A stretch of 64,000 bases of DNA from Acinetobacter sp. WU_MDCI_Axc73. GTDB lineage: Bacteria; Pseudomonadota; Gammaproteobacteria; Pseudomonadales; Moraxellaceae. Positions 9,024 to 18,566 of the stretch are shown here, one piece after another. A model generated the notes under the pieces. The model did no database searches. It saw nothing but the letters and a program-made list of their open reading frames with translations, and was not told where the DNA came from. The position numbers and the translations under genes are program-made. Position 1 is the first letter of the stretch. The number at the start of each line of letters is the position of its first letter. The stretch spans positions 1-64,000 of the forward strand of contig NZ_JAHPRO010000010.1 of the NCBI RefSeq assembly GCF_025562455.1, written 5' to 3'.

Positions 9024-9764
9024 ATGAATTTTGTGCAAGGTTTACCACGAGGTGTTTATGTGGGACAGACCACTATTCAACATGCTGGGGCGCTACCAAG
9101 TATTCATGCTGATCTGGCTGGATTTAATTTGGCTTTACATGTCAATGATGATCCAAGACGAGTTCAACAACATCGCATGATATTGTTAAATGAATTTGCC
9201 CAACTAGGTGTCGATAAAATTACATGGATGACCCAAACTCATAGCACCATTTGCCATACCGTGAATGAACAAATGACGTTTGAAGCATTAATAGGGGATG
9301 GTCTGGTGACTCAGACCAAAGGTCATGCCTTGATGATGATGACGGCAGATTGTCTGCCCGTGGTTTTGGGCAATCGAGATGGAACAGAAGTCGCAAATGT
9401 GCATGCAGGTTGGCGGGGGCTCGCAGGTGGAATTATTGAAAATACCATCGAAGCTATGCAAAGTGGTGCGGCATGGGCTTGGCTGGGCGCAGCGATTAGT
9501 CAACCTTGTTTTGAGGTAGGGATTGAGGTTAAGAAAACGTTCTGTGAAAAATATCCAGAACTGGATATGGCTTTTGAACAAGGCAAACAGGATGATAAGT
9601 TTTATGCCGATCTTTATGCCATTGCATGTTATATCTTGGAGCAACAAGGAATAGAGTTAATACTGGGCGGCGATCAATGCTCTTACCGTCAACAAGATGA
9701 ATACTATTCTTATCGGCGGAATGCTAAAACAGGGCGTATGGCGACATTCGTTTTTATCCGATAA
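9024..9764 (+). CDS. pgeF: Peptidoglycan editing factor PgeF (YfiH / polyphenol oxidase family)
   Basis: PgeF-family proteins remove mis-incorporated L-serine from peptidoglycan precursors; older annotations call them laccase-like or polyphenol oxidases. The 246-residue protein shows the family motifs WMTQTHS, ADCLPV, NVHAGWRG (metal-binding Cys/His pair with the preceding region) and a C-terminal GGDQCSYRQQDEYYSYRR. A good ribosome binding site (AAGGA, 8 nt upstream) supports the ATG at 9024. It follows rluD in the same direction, a common arrangement. Confidence 0.92.
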   Translation: MNFVQGLPRGVYVGQTTIQHAGALPSIHADLAGFNLALHVNDDPRRVQQHRMILLNEFAQLGVDKITWMTQTHSTICHTVNEQMTFEALIGDGLVTQTKGHALMMMTADCLPVVLGNRDGTEVANVHAGWRGLAGGIIENTIEAMQSGAAWAWLGAAISQPCFEVGIEVKKTFCEKYPELDMAFEQGKQDDKFYADLYAIACYILEQQGIELILGGDQCSYRQQDEYYSYRRNAKTGRMATFVFIR

Positions 9765-9804
9765 AAGTGGTAAACTTTCAACGTACTATCAGTTTGATCC
9801 ATTT

Positions 9805-10356
9805 ATGTCCCTGCTCAAAAAATCACTTTGTATCGTTTATCATAGTCCTTATGGACATACTGCCAAAGTTGCGTCGTATATTGCACAGGGTGCAAAAACG
9901 TTAGGTGTTGATGTGCATTTGATGTCGATTGAACATATTGACTGGGATGCTCTAGATGCGGCACACGGGATTGTTTTTGGGGCTCCTACTTATATGGGAA
10001 GCGTTTCGGCTGATTTTAAAAAGTTCATGGATAGTACTTCTAAACGCTGGAAAAATCGTATCTGGCAAGGCAAGCTTGCCGCTGGCTTTGCCAATTCTGG
10101 TGGGTTAAGTGGTGATAAACTCGCAGTCCTTCAACAACTCAATATTTTTGCCATGCAACATGGTATGCTCTGGTCGGGATTACCTTTAATGCCTACAGGG
10201 CATGCAGAAACAGATTTAAACCGACTTTCAAGTTGCCTAGGTCTGATGACCCAATCTGACAATGCACCTGTTGAGATTACTCCACCTAAAGGAGATTTAG
10301 ATACTGCAGTTTGGTTTGGGGAGTATATTGCAGGCGTGCTCTATCGTTTAAATTGA
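9805..10356 (+). CDS. Flavodoxin-fold NAD(P)H-dependent oxidoreductase
   Basis: This 183-residue protein has a flavodoxin/WrbA-type fold. A beta strand is followed by the FMN phosphate loop YHSPYGHTAKVA near the N-terminus. GAPTYMGSVSADFKKFMD contacts the flavin in the NAD(P)H:quinone oxidoreductase family, and a GGLSGDK loop follows. An open frame reaching back to 9697 would overlap pgeF; the ATG at 9805 starts directly before the first strand and is preferred. It probably reduces quinones or other acceptors in the cytosol. The substrate cannot be read from sequence. Confidence 0.85.
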   Translation: MSLLKKSLCIVYHSPYGHTAKVASYIAQGAKTLGVDVHLMSIEHIDWDALDAAHGIVFGAPTYMGSVSADFKKFMDSTSKRWKNRIWQGKLAAGFANSGGLSGDKLAVLQQLNIFAMQHGMLWSGLPLMPTGHAETDLNRLSSCLGLMTQSDNAPVEITPPKGDLDTAVWFGEYIAGVLYRLN

Positions 10357-10367
10357 GCAGAGAAAGA

Positions 10368-10402
10368 AAAAAGCCTCTAAAAAGTAAATCCAGAGGCTTT
10401 TG
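10368..10402. terminator. Bidirectional terminator between the flavodoxin gene and smpB
   Basis: AAGCCTCT (10371-10378) pairs with AGAGGCTT (10392-10399), with A-rich and T-rich flanks. It can stop transcription of both convergent genes. Confidence 0.85.
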
Positions 10403-10412
10403 TATTAGTTAA

Positions 10413-10889
10413 TTATTTATGCATAATCCGTGCTTTATCTCGCTGCCAGTCGCGGTCTTTTTCAGTCGCACGTTTATCATGCTGCTGTTTACCTTTCACT
10501 AGCGCAATTTCCAGTTTGACTAGATGACCTTTCCAGTAACACGCCAAAGGTACACACGAATAGCCTTTTTGATTAACCGCGCCCATCAAGTGCTCAATTT
10601 GTCGGCGTGACAATAATAACTTACGTGTACGGGTCGACTCAGCTACAACATGTGTCGATGCAGACAGCAAAGGCTGGATTTGTGAGCCGAATAAATAGGC
10701 TTCGCTATTCTTAAAAATAATATAACTTTCGCTGAGTGTCATACGACCAGCACGTAAAGACTTTACCTCCCAGCCTTGCAATGACATTCCAGCTTCAAAT
10801 TTTTCTTCAATAAAATAATCGTGGCGTGCGCGTTTGTTCTGCGCAATGGTGCCGCCGTTATTTTTCTTCACTACTACTGCTTTCGCCAT
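10413..10889 (-). CDS. smpB: SsrA-binding protein SmpB
   Basis: SmpB binds tmRNA and brings it to stalled ribosomes for trans-translation. The 158-residue protein has the N-terminal [15 protein letters not shown] segment, the [13 protein letters not shown] beta-barrel motif and a basic C-terminal tail ([14 protein letters not shown]) that mimics the missing tmRNA arm in the A site. Length is normal. It is divergent from coaD across about 160 bp. No ssrA gene is in the window. Confidence 0.97.
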   Translation of the reverse strand: MAKAVVVKKNNGGTIAQNKRARHDYFIEEKFEAGMSLQGWEVKSLRAGRMTLSESYIIFKNSEAYLFGSQIQPLLSASTHVVAESTRTRKLLLSRRQIEHLMGAVNQKGYSCVPLACYWKGHLVKLEIALVKGKQQHDKRATEKDRDWQRDKARIMHK

Positions 10890-11041
10890 AATCTTAAAAA
10901 TTCCAAAGTTAAGCTATTGTGCCTGAAACAGTGACAGAGGTGAAGTTTTTTCATTTTAATCAGGCGGCTTATTGATGGGATGTCTTCGCTAAGAAATCAA
11001 GATTTGCTAGAATACAACTCTCAGAAAATAAACTAGAGTAA

Positions 11042-11804
<763 letters not shown>

Positions 11805-11817
11805 TCATTTTTTTTGC

Positions 11818-11823
11818 TACTAT
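11818..11823 (+). promoter_or_regulatory. Likely -10 box of rnpB
   Basis: TACTAT stands 7 nt before the predicted 5' end of the RNase P RNA. No convincing -35 box is visible at the normal distance. Confidence 0.4.
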
Positions 11824-11830
11824 GCGCTCC

Positions 11831-12187
<357 letters not shown>

Positions 12188-12205
12188 ATTTTTTGAAAAA
12201 TTTGC

Positions 12206-12234
12206 TTGACGTATCTCAGATAACTTTGGATAAT
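12206..12234 (+). promoter_or_regulatory. Sigma-70 promoter of tRNA-Met
   Basis: TTGACG and GATAAT are separated by 17 bp and lie 16 bp upstream of the tRNA, an almost consensus promoter for a stable RNA. A GC-rich GCGCGC stretch follows the -10 box, as expected for a stringent-control discriminator. Confidence 0.75.
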
Positions 12235-12249
12235 GCGCGCACAGTTTTC

Positions 12250-12326
12250 GGCTATGTAGCTCAGTTGGTTAGAGCACAGCACTCATAATGCTGGGGTCAC
12301 AGGTTCAAGTCCCGTCATAGCCACCA
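12250..12326 (+). tRNA. tRNA-Met (CAU)
   Basis: The cloverleaf has acceptor stem GGCTATG / CATAGCC, the anticodon loop CTCATAA and an encoded CCA. The sequence is of the elongator methionine type and lacks the C1:A72 mismatch of initiator tRNA. Confidence 0.95.
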
Positions 12327-12332
12327 TTTAAC

Positions 12333-12360
12333 AGACCATGCTCCTGCATGGTCTTTTTTT
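12333..12360 (+). terminator. Terminator after tRNA-Met
   Basis: AGACCATGC pairs with GCATGGTCT around a TCCT loop, followed by seven or more T. Confidence 0.92.
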
Positions 12361-12500
12361 ATGTCAATTTTCTTGATTTGTGTGAAAATTATTCAAATAA
12401 TATTTATCGTGATCTTTTAAGTTATTGAATCTATAAATGCTTGTAAATTAATCATGATGTCAATTTTTTGTGATTTTTTGTAGTAAATATTATTACTTTT

Positions 12501-12517
12501 GATTATCATTCTCATTT
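12501..12517 (+). promoter_or_regulatory. Putative Fur box 1 upstream of the TonB receptor
   Basis: GATTATCATTCTCATTT matches the second half of the 19-bp Fur consensus (GATAATGATAATCATTATC) over about 12 positions. It lies in the AT-rich leader of a TonB-dependent receptor, where iron control is expected. Confidence 0.45.
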
Positions 12518-12582
12518 AAGTCTATTCATTCTTTATTTCTCCTGCAATTTATCAGGTCTAAAACTGCATAAATTAATTTATT

Positions 12583-12599
12583 GAATAGTAATTATTATC
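12583..12599 (+). promoter_or_regulatory. Putative Fur box 2 upstream of the TonB receptor
   Basis: The segment ATAGTAATTATTATC matches 12 of 15 positions of the 3' part of the Fur consensus. It lies about 30 bp before the receptor start codon. Confidence 0.4.
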
Positions 12600-12626
12600 T
12601 TTAGTTTTATCATTTATTGGTGGGTT

Positions 12627-14912
12627 ATGTATCATCCTCAGAATCAGTTCACGTCCATAAATAGGGTCAATCCGCAAATTCGATTGAAACCGCATTATTT
12701 AGCTGTATGTCTTGGCATGTTGATGGTACCAGTCTCCACGAGTCTCTTGGCGGCAGAGGAAAGTAAAACGGCTGATTCAAATCACTATACTAAGCTTTCT
12801 GTTATTACGGTGTACGCCGAAAAGGAAGACAAAGTTCCCTCTTCTGTGACGAGCATTAGTCGAGATAATTTAGATCGGACAGGTGCAACAGATATGGCCA
12901 GTATCGTGAAATATTTGCCTTTGGTGAGTGCGCCATTTGCAGCCAACGGGGCGAGTGCTTTTTATGCAGGCTCAGGTACCAGTAGTTATAACATTCGTGG
13001 GATTGATGGTAATCGGGTTGGATTAGATGTTGATGGTATTGATATCGCAGATGCAACAGTTGCGACTTGGACAGGTGCAAGTATGCGAAATAGTGCCGCA
13101 GGCCGTGATTATATTGAACCTGAAATGTTTCAAACAGTGAATATACAATCAGGTACAACGGGTGCTTCAACAGATGGGATTGGTGGACGGGTTTCATTCA
13201 AGACTAAATCACCCGAAGATTATTTGATAGATGGGAAAAATGTAGCTGCTACTGCGAAAGCGGGTTATAGCTCGGCAGATGAAGCATGGTTGAGTTCGGT
13301 CACAGGTGCTGTTGGAAATGATACGCTTAAAGCATTGATTGCTTATGCGCATCGGGATGGGCATGAAGTTCAGGGTAATTCGGATACCAAACAATTTCCT
13401 GCTGACTGGAAGTCTGATGCTATTTTAGGTCGTATCATCTGGAACATTAATCAACAGCATCAATTGGGTTTTACCGCGGATTATTATAAAAAGAAAAATG
13501 ATATTAGTAAGATGGATGGTTCTACCTATACGGGGATCACCTATGCAGATGGTACACAAAATCAGAACATTGAACGTGAACAGTACAGTCTGGATTATCG
13601 GTTTAAGCCAAGTAACTTTAGTTTATTCGATCAGTTGAAAGCCAAAGCTTGGTATCAGGAATCACATAATGATACACGTACGGGCTATAAAGCCGCGACT
13701 TATTATCGTGATGTCAATAATACCTTTAAAGAAGAAAATACTGGAATCAAACTCGATGCCGAAAAATATTTTGGTGTGCATCATTTTGAATATGGTCTGT
13801 TAGTGGATCAAAAGAAATATTCAAGTGATCGCAAAGAATTGCGTAATGGTGCTCCAACTTCATCAACTTTATATCAGGGAAGTTATTTGTCTGATTCTAA
13901 AGTCAATCGTTACGCTGCCTATGTGTCAAATAGCATGACTTTTGATGTGTTCGATCGTGCTTTAAGATTGATCCCGTCTTTACGTGCAGAACGCCAAGAA
14001 GTTAAACCAGAAAATTCAAGTTATTCAGGTTTTTCTGATAAAGATTTCAATTATTTATCGCCAGGATTGTCACTGAGCTACCAGTTAACACCTTACAATT
14101 ATACTTATGCCAAATACACGCGAGGTACTCGTGTTCCAAGTGCAACAGAGTTAGGCAGTTATTTCCAGACGACTTCAACTAACTCGTATTATTTGGCTGG
14201 TAATTCTGATTTAAAAAAGGAAACCAGTGATGCATTTGAGATAGGGCTAAGAAATGATGCGATTGAAGGGATAAAACTGGATTTAACTGGGTTTTATACC
14301 AAATACGATAATTTCATTGATTATAAATCTTTACCGGCATCTGAATGTACCGTTACAGGCGTGTTTTTATGTTATGAAGCAGAAAATCTGGCACAAGCTG
14401 CGATTTGGGGCGGGGAGCTTTCTACACGTGTAGATCTTGGGCATTTTATTCATGATGCAGATGGTTTTAGTGTAGCGTTGGTTGCAGGTAAAACCAGAGG
14501 CCGCGCCAAAGATAATGATGGCAAAAAGAGTGGTGTAAACTCTGTTACTCCTGCGAAAGCCAGTCTAACACTTGCTTATGATGACCCAGAACATGTCTAT
14601 GGTCTTGGGTTTACAACGACTGCCGTGGATAGTAAAACCGCATCGCAGGATGTGAGTACTTATTCAACCAACTCAAATTATATTCCTGTGAAAGGGTATA
14701 CCGTATTTGATTTGTCCGCTTATTGGAACGTCAATAAAAATATGAAATTCAATGTCTCTTTAAATAACATTTTTGACAAGACCTATTGGAATTATTCAAG
14801 TGTAGGCACATTAAATACCGCGACTAGTACCAGTGGAAGCATTAATGCATTGCGTGATCGTTCTGCCGAGGTAGGCCGTAATGTGGTCGCAAGCGTTGAA
14901 TTTAAATACTAA
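12627..14912 (+). CDS. TonB-dependent outer-membrane receptor, haem/haemoprotein type
   Basis: The 761-residue protein has a long signal peptide cleaved near residue 42 (SLLA/AEE) and a TonB-box-like stretch SVITVYA at about 57-63. A plug domain follows (DNLDRTGATDMASIVKYLPLVSAP, with RGIDGNRVGLDVDGIDIAD and NIQSGTTGASTDGIGG). The 22-strand barrel ends in an aromatic residue (VEFKY). The YAKYTRGTRVPSATELGSYF segment is the signature of the haem/haemoglobin receptor subgroup. It would import an iron source with energy from TonB-ExbBD. Fur-like boxes precede it, and an exported EF-hand protein gene follows 30 bp downstream. The ligand is inferred, not shown. Confidence 0.85.
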   Translation: MYHPQNQFTSINRVNPQIRLKPHYLAVCLGMLMVPVSTSLLAAEESKTADSNHYTKLSVITVYAEKEDKVPSSVTSISRDNLDRTGATDMASIVKYLPLVSAPFAANGASAFYAGSGTSSYNIRGIDGNRVGLDVDGIDIADATVATWTGASMRNSAAGRDYIEPEMFQTVNIQSGTTGASTDGIGGRVSFKTKSPEDYLIDGKNVAATAKAGYSSADEAWLSSVTGAVGNDTLKALIAYAHRDGHEVQGNSDTKQFPADWKSDAILGRIIWNINQQHQLGFTADYYKKKNDISKMDGSTYTGITYADGTQNQNIEREQYSLDYRFKPSNFSLFDQLKAKAWYQESHNDTRTGYKAATYYRDVNNTFKEENTGIKLDAEKYFGVHHFEYGLLVDQKKYSSDRKELRNGAPTSSTLYQGSYLSDSKVNRYAAYVSNSMTFDVFDRALRLIPSLRAERQEVKPENSSYSGFSDKDFNYLSPGLSLSYQLTPYNYTYAKYTRGTRVPSATELGSYFQTTSTNSYYLAGNSDLKKETSDAFEIGLRNDAIEGIKLDLTGFYTKYDNFIDYKSLPASECTVTGVFLCYEAENLAQAAIWGGELSTRVDLGHFIHDADGFSVALVAGKTRGRAKDNDGKKSGVNSVTPAKASLTLAYDDPEHVYGLGFTTTAVDSKTASQDVSTYSTNSNYIPVKGYTVFDLSAYWNVNKNMKFNVSLNNIFDKTYWNYSSVGTLNTATSTSGSINALRDRSAEVGRNVVASVEFKY

Positions 14913-14942
14913 TTATTATCAGAGATCGTTTAGGGCATCATT

Positions 14943-15734
14943 ATGAAACACATTAAATTTACGCTCTTGGTTTGCAGCATTTTTAGCTCATTAGTAATGG
15001 CTGCGGCAGATCATCAGATCGAAGCACAGGCTTATGGCCTTTATGCGTTGTACCATCCACAGGATAAAAATCCAAATAACGCAACATTTGTTAAAAACTA
15101 CACGGCTGATTATGCAGATTTATTTAAAACCCAAAAACAAGTGAATCAACAACAATATGTGCAGTATGAACAAGCCAGACTGGAGCCTGTATTAAAGCAG
15201 CGCCGTGACATGTCGTTGAAACAGGCACATGTTCGTTTTGGTGTATTAAATACCAATAAAGACGACAAAATTACCTTAAAGGAATATCAGGAAATTGGCC
15301 TTAAAACCTTTAATCAATTTGATAAAAATCAGGATGGTATTATTACTGCCGAAGATGCCAAGAACGAGGCCACTACAACAGGTACACATGATGGCTTTAG
15401 AGTAAAATCGGCATTGTCGATGCCAATGGCAGCGAATGTGAATGAATTTATTCAAATGTATGCCAATAACAATAAAAACTATGTGACCTTAGGCGACTAT
15501 TTAACCCATCGTGATCAACAATTTTTCTTAACAGATAGCAATAAAGATTTCAGCCTATCTGAGGATGAATATGTGGGTGAATTTACTCAGCGTTATGACG
15601 AGCATTTGGCTCAGGCACGTAAAGAATATGATGAGATTTTTAATCAGCAATTCCAAAATATCAGTCATGGCAAAACCACAATTCAGGACAAAGATATTAA
15701 AACTTTTGCAGCTCGTGTATTGAAAGGAATTTAA
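14943..15734 (+). CDS. Exported EF-hand (calcium-binding) protein
   Basis: The 263-residue protein begins with a clear signal peptide (cleaved near VMA/AAD). It has three EF-hand loops: residues 103-114 (N, N, D, K, T, E at ligand positions), 127-138 (D, N, D, I, T, D) and 198-209 (D, N, D, S, S, E). The second is the most canonical. The remaining sequence is helical and rich in K, Q and D. It lies 30 bp after the TonB receptor gene with no terminator between, so the two are probably cotranscribed and iron-regulated. It may be a periplasmic or secreted partner of the receptor. I do not recognise the family beyond the EF-hands. Confidence 0.75.
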   Translation: MKHIKFTLLVCSIFSSLVMAAADHQIEAQAYGLYALYHPQDKNPNNATFVKNYTADYADLFKTQKQVNQQQYVQYEQARLEPVLKQRRDMSLKQAHVRFGVLNTNKDDKITLKEYQEIGLKTFNQFDKNQDGIITAEDAKNEATTTGTHDGFRVKSALSMPMAANVNEFIQMYANNNKNYVTLGDYLTHRDQQFFLTDSNKDFSLSEDEYVGEFTQRYDEHLAQARKEYDEIFNQQFQNISHGKTTIQDKDIKTFAARVLKGI

Positions 15735-15774
15735 CTGAAAAAAATCTTGTGATGTTTTGATAAAATCAATACTT

Positions 15775-15810
15775 GGCCGTTTTTGTACTTTAGTTTAAGC
15801 AAAAACGGTC
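15775..15810. terminator. Possible terminator between the EF-hand gene and cobQ
   Basis: GCCGTTTTTG pairs with CAAAAACGGT around a 14-nt loop. The flanks are not strongly T-rich on either side, so its role is uncertain. Confidence 0.4.
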
Positions 15811-15880
15811 AAAAATGGTGTGTAGATAAAATTTAGATGAATCAAAAATAAAAAAGATAAACTGGAACATAAAAATCTAA

Positions 15881-17275
15881 TTACTCTTGAATCGCGTCCA
15901 AAATTAAATTGACGTTTAAACGATCGCGACATTCCCCGACAAAATCTTCAATTTTCTCAGTTTTATATTGCTGGAAATCAAAACCTTGATAATCTGAACA
16001 GATCGAACCTAAATATTGTGTCCGAAACGCATTGTGATCAAAAATTTGATGAATAAAAGTACCCTGAATATGTTGATTTTTAAAATACAGCGGGTACTTT
16101 TGGCTTACCCCGTGATGCATCTCAAAACCTTCAATCGGCATGTCAAAAATAGTATAGGTTTTTTTCGCTAAAATTTTATCTTTGATAAATTCAATATCAT
16201 CATCAATAAAACCTAGCCCTTCGGCAGTCGTAGGTTGAGGGTTTTCGACCTGTTCTGGATCATGTAGCCGTTGAAAGAGCATTTCATAACCGCCACAAAT
16301 GGCAAAAATCGCTTTTTTGCGCTGTTGTAGTTGTTCAAATAAACCATTTTGCTTGAGCCAGTCTAAATCCTGAATCACTAATTTTGAGCCAGGAAGTATG
16401 ACTACATCAAAACGTTCTAAAGAAATAGGGCTATGAATAAATTCCAGTAAAACCTCGTCATCGGCAATCAAAGGTTCAAAGTCGTTATAATTACTCATAT
16501 AAGGATAGGCAATGACACCAATCGAAATCTTATGCTGAGGTGATTGCTGCACAAAATTTTGTAGACTGGCATTGTCTTCAAACCCAAGATTAAATGGCAT
16601 ATATGGCAAAACGCCTAAAACTGGGATTTTAAATTGTTCCTGAATAATATCTATGCCCTCATCAAATAACGACAAATCACCACAAAATTTATTGACGATC
16701 ACACCAATGACGTTATTACGTAGATGAGCAGGGAGCAAATTATAAGTCCCCCAGATTGAAGCAAATACACCGCCTTTTTCGATGTCAGCGATTAAAATAA
16801 TTTTAGTTTGATAGGTTTCGGCAATAAAGATATTAGACAGATCTTTGTTCATTAAGTTGAGTTCAACTGGACTACCTGCACCTTCTGCTACCACGCAATC
16901 ATAACGTTCAGCCAGATAATCAAAACATCGTATCACCGCAGGTTTGAGTTGATTCAGATCGCGGTAATAATCGAGTACATGTTGCTGGGAAATGACTTTG
17001 CCTTCAACAATGACAGAAGCACGACCATTTGAGCCAGATTTTAGCAATATCGGATTGAGATGATACGATGTTGCAATACCCAGAACTTCAGCCTGAAAGG
17101 ATTGGGCAATCGCAATTTCACTGCCATCATCACAAACCCGTGCATTATTCGAGACATTTTGCGCTTTAAATGGCGCAATCCGTAAACCTGTATCTTGCAA
17201 GATTTTGGCAATCATAAAGGTCATGGTAGATTTTCCAGCATCACTGGATGTTCCAAAAATTGAAATATGTCTCAT
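15881..17275 (-). CDS. cobQ: Cobyric acid synthase (CobQ/CbiP)
   Basis: CobQ amidates side chains b, d, e and g of adenosylcobyrinate using glutamine and ATP. The 464-residue protein has the N-terminal ATPase loop GTSSDAGKSTM, the KAQNVSNNARV motif and a C-terminal class-I glutamine amidotransferase domain with the nucleophile cysteine in AICGGYEML and a late MHHG/FIHQ histidine region. It is somewhat shorter than CbiP of Salmonella (about 506). No other cobalamin gene lies nearby, so here it is an orphan, and it stands back-to-back with the cysDN unit. A role in corrinoid salvage or in another amidation is possible. Confidence 0.85.
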   Translation of the reverse strand: MRHISIFGTSSDAGKSTMTFMIAKILQDTGLRIAPFKAQNVSNNARVCDDGSEIAIAQSFQAEVLGIATSYHLNPILLKSGSNGRASVIVEGKVISQQHVLDYYRDLNQLKPAVIRCFDYLAERYDCVVAEGAGSPVELNLMNKDLSNIFIAETYQTKIILIADIEKGGVFASIWGTYNLLPAHLRNNVIGVIVNKFCGDLSLFDEGIDIIQEQFKIPVLGVLPYMPFNLGFEDNASLQNFVQQSPQHKISIGVIAYPYMSNYNDFEPLIADDEVLLEFIHSPISLERFDVVILPGSKLVIQDLDWLKQNGLFEQLQQRKKAIFAICGGYEMLFQRLHDPEQVENPQPTTAEGLGFIDDDIEFIKDKILAKKTYTIFDMPIEGFEMHHGVSQKYPLYFKNQHIQGTFIHQIFDHNAFRTQYLGSICSDYQGFDFQQYKTEKIEDFVGECRDRLNVNLILDAIQE

Positions 17276-17446
17276 ACTGATATGCTTATCAATAAAATCG
17301 GGTAGGCAGATGCAAGTGGCTACGGCATAATACGCTATTTTACGCTCAGCGTAGTGGTAAAATTCAGCTCATCCAGCATGTTTTACATATGATTAAATTA
17401 GATATCGATATGAAAAAACATGCAAAGCAAATGCTGTTTAAATCAC

Positions 17447-17452
17447 TATAAT
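17447..17452 (+). promoter_or_regulatory. Likely -10 box of the cys operon
   Basis: A perfect TATAAT lies about 70 bp upstream of the leader ORF. No recognisable -35 box stands 16-18 bp before it, which would fit an activator-dependent promoter (CysB in sulfur-starved cells); the activator is inferred. Confidence 0.5.
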
Positions 17453-17523
17453 GAATATATATGTCCAGATCTAGCATAAGGCCAATCTGGTGAGCTATGT
17501 CGAATTTTCAATTTGGAGTTGTT

Positions 17524-17622
17524 ATGGCACTCGTTCCTCCATATGGTGGCGCAAGTTGTGACGAAAAACTACTTGGCGGCTTAATGATTAAAACGGACTG
17601 GAAAGGAGATGCACATGACTGA
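17524..17622 (+). CDS. 32-residue leader ORF before cysD, resembling a shrunken ATP sulfurylase
   Basis: The ORF begins ATG at 17524 with a good ribosome binding site (TTGGAG, 5 nt spacing). It ends in a TGA that overlaps the cysD start by 8 nt in another frame, so the two are translationally coupled. The peptide begins MALVPPYGG and ends with [12 protein letters not shown]. Both pieces resemble conserved parts of the monomeric ATP sulfurylase Sat: the N-terminal LVPPHGG and the later GFM-x-K-x-DWKG segment. In Sat these lie roughly 50 residues apart. It also has one cysteine (C12). It may be an internally deleted Sat relic kept as a regulatory leader peptide. It is too short for standard gene finders. 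Confidence 0.6.
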   Translation: MALVPPYGGASCDEKLLGGLMIKTDWKGDAHD

Positions 17623-18523
17623 AGATAGATTAACCCATCTCAAGCAGCTTGAAGCTGAAAGTATTCATATTATTCGCGAAGTTGCAGCCGAATTTGAAAA
17701 CCCTGTAATGCTTTACTCCATTGGTAAAGACTCAGCGGTCATGCTGCATCTTGCACTGAAAGCATTTTATCCTGCAAAACTTCCTTTCCCTTTATTACAC
17801 GTCGATACAGGCTGGAAGTTTAAGGATATGATCGCATTTCGTGACAACATGGCCAAAACCCATGGCTTTGATTTGATCGTGCATCAAAATAAAGAAGGTC
17901 GTGAGGCAGGAATTAATCCATTTGATCATGGTAGTTCGAAATATACGGACATCATGAAAACTCAAGGCTTAAAACAAGCTTTGGATAAATACCAGTTCGA
18001 TGCGGCTTTTGGTGGTGCACGTCGTGATGAAGAAAAATCACGTGCTAAAGAACGTGTTTATTCATTTCGTGACAGTAAGCATCGTTGGGACCCGAAAAAC
18101 CAGCGCCCTGAACTTTGGAATCTTTACAATGGTAAAGTGAATAAGGGGGAAAGTATTCGTGTATTCCCATTATCGAACTGGACTGAGCTAGATATCTGGC
18201 AATATATCTATTTGGAAAATATTCAAATCGTTCCGCTGTATTTCTCGGCGGTACGTCCTGTGGTTGAGCGTAGTGGTACCTTGATCATGGTAGATGACGA
18301 GCGTATGCGCTTGAAAGAGGGCGAAGTCCCACAAATGAAATCGGTACGTTTCCGTACTCTTGGCTGTTATCCATTAACAGGTGCAGTGGAATCTGAGGCA
18401 GATACCTTGCCTGAGATTATTCAGGAAATGCTTTTGGCCACAAGTTCAGAACGTCAAGGTCGTATGATCGATCACGATGAAGCGGGCTCAATGGAAAAGA
18501 AAAAGCAGGAAGGTTATTTCTAA
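17615..18523 (+). CDS. cysD: Sulfate adenylyltransferase subunit 2
   Basis: CysD, with the GTPase CysN, makes adenosine 5'-phosphosulfate from sulfate and ATP in the cytosol. The 302-residue protein has the PP-loop motif [13 protein letters not shown] near residue 35, [20 protein letters not shown], and the C-terminal [31 protein letters not shown] ending of the family. I chose the ATG at 17615, not the ATG six bases earlier, because AGGAG then stands 6 nt upstream and the N-terminus aligns with E. coli CysD. It overlaps a leader ORF and is followed by cysN after 43 bp. Confidence 0.97.
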   Translation: MTEDRLTHLKQLEAESIHIIREVAAEFENPVMLYSIGKDSAVMLHLALKAFYPAKLPFPLLHVDTGWKFKDMIAFRDNMAKTHGFDLIVHQNKEGREAGINPFDHGSSKYTDIMKTQGLKQALDKYQFDAAFGGARRDEEKSRAKERVYSFRDSKHRWDPKNQRPELWNLYNGKVNKGESIRVFPLSNWTELDIWQYIYLENIQIVPLYFSAVRPVVERSGTLIMVDDERMRLKEGEVPQMKSVRFRTLGCYPLTGAVESEADTLPEIIQEMLLATSSERQGRMIDHDEAGSMEKKKQEGYF

Positions 18524-18566
18524 GCAGCGTTTAGAAAAAGATTTCAGAATTTGTGGAGTTTGAGCA

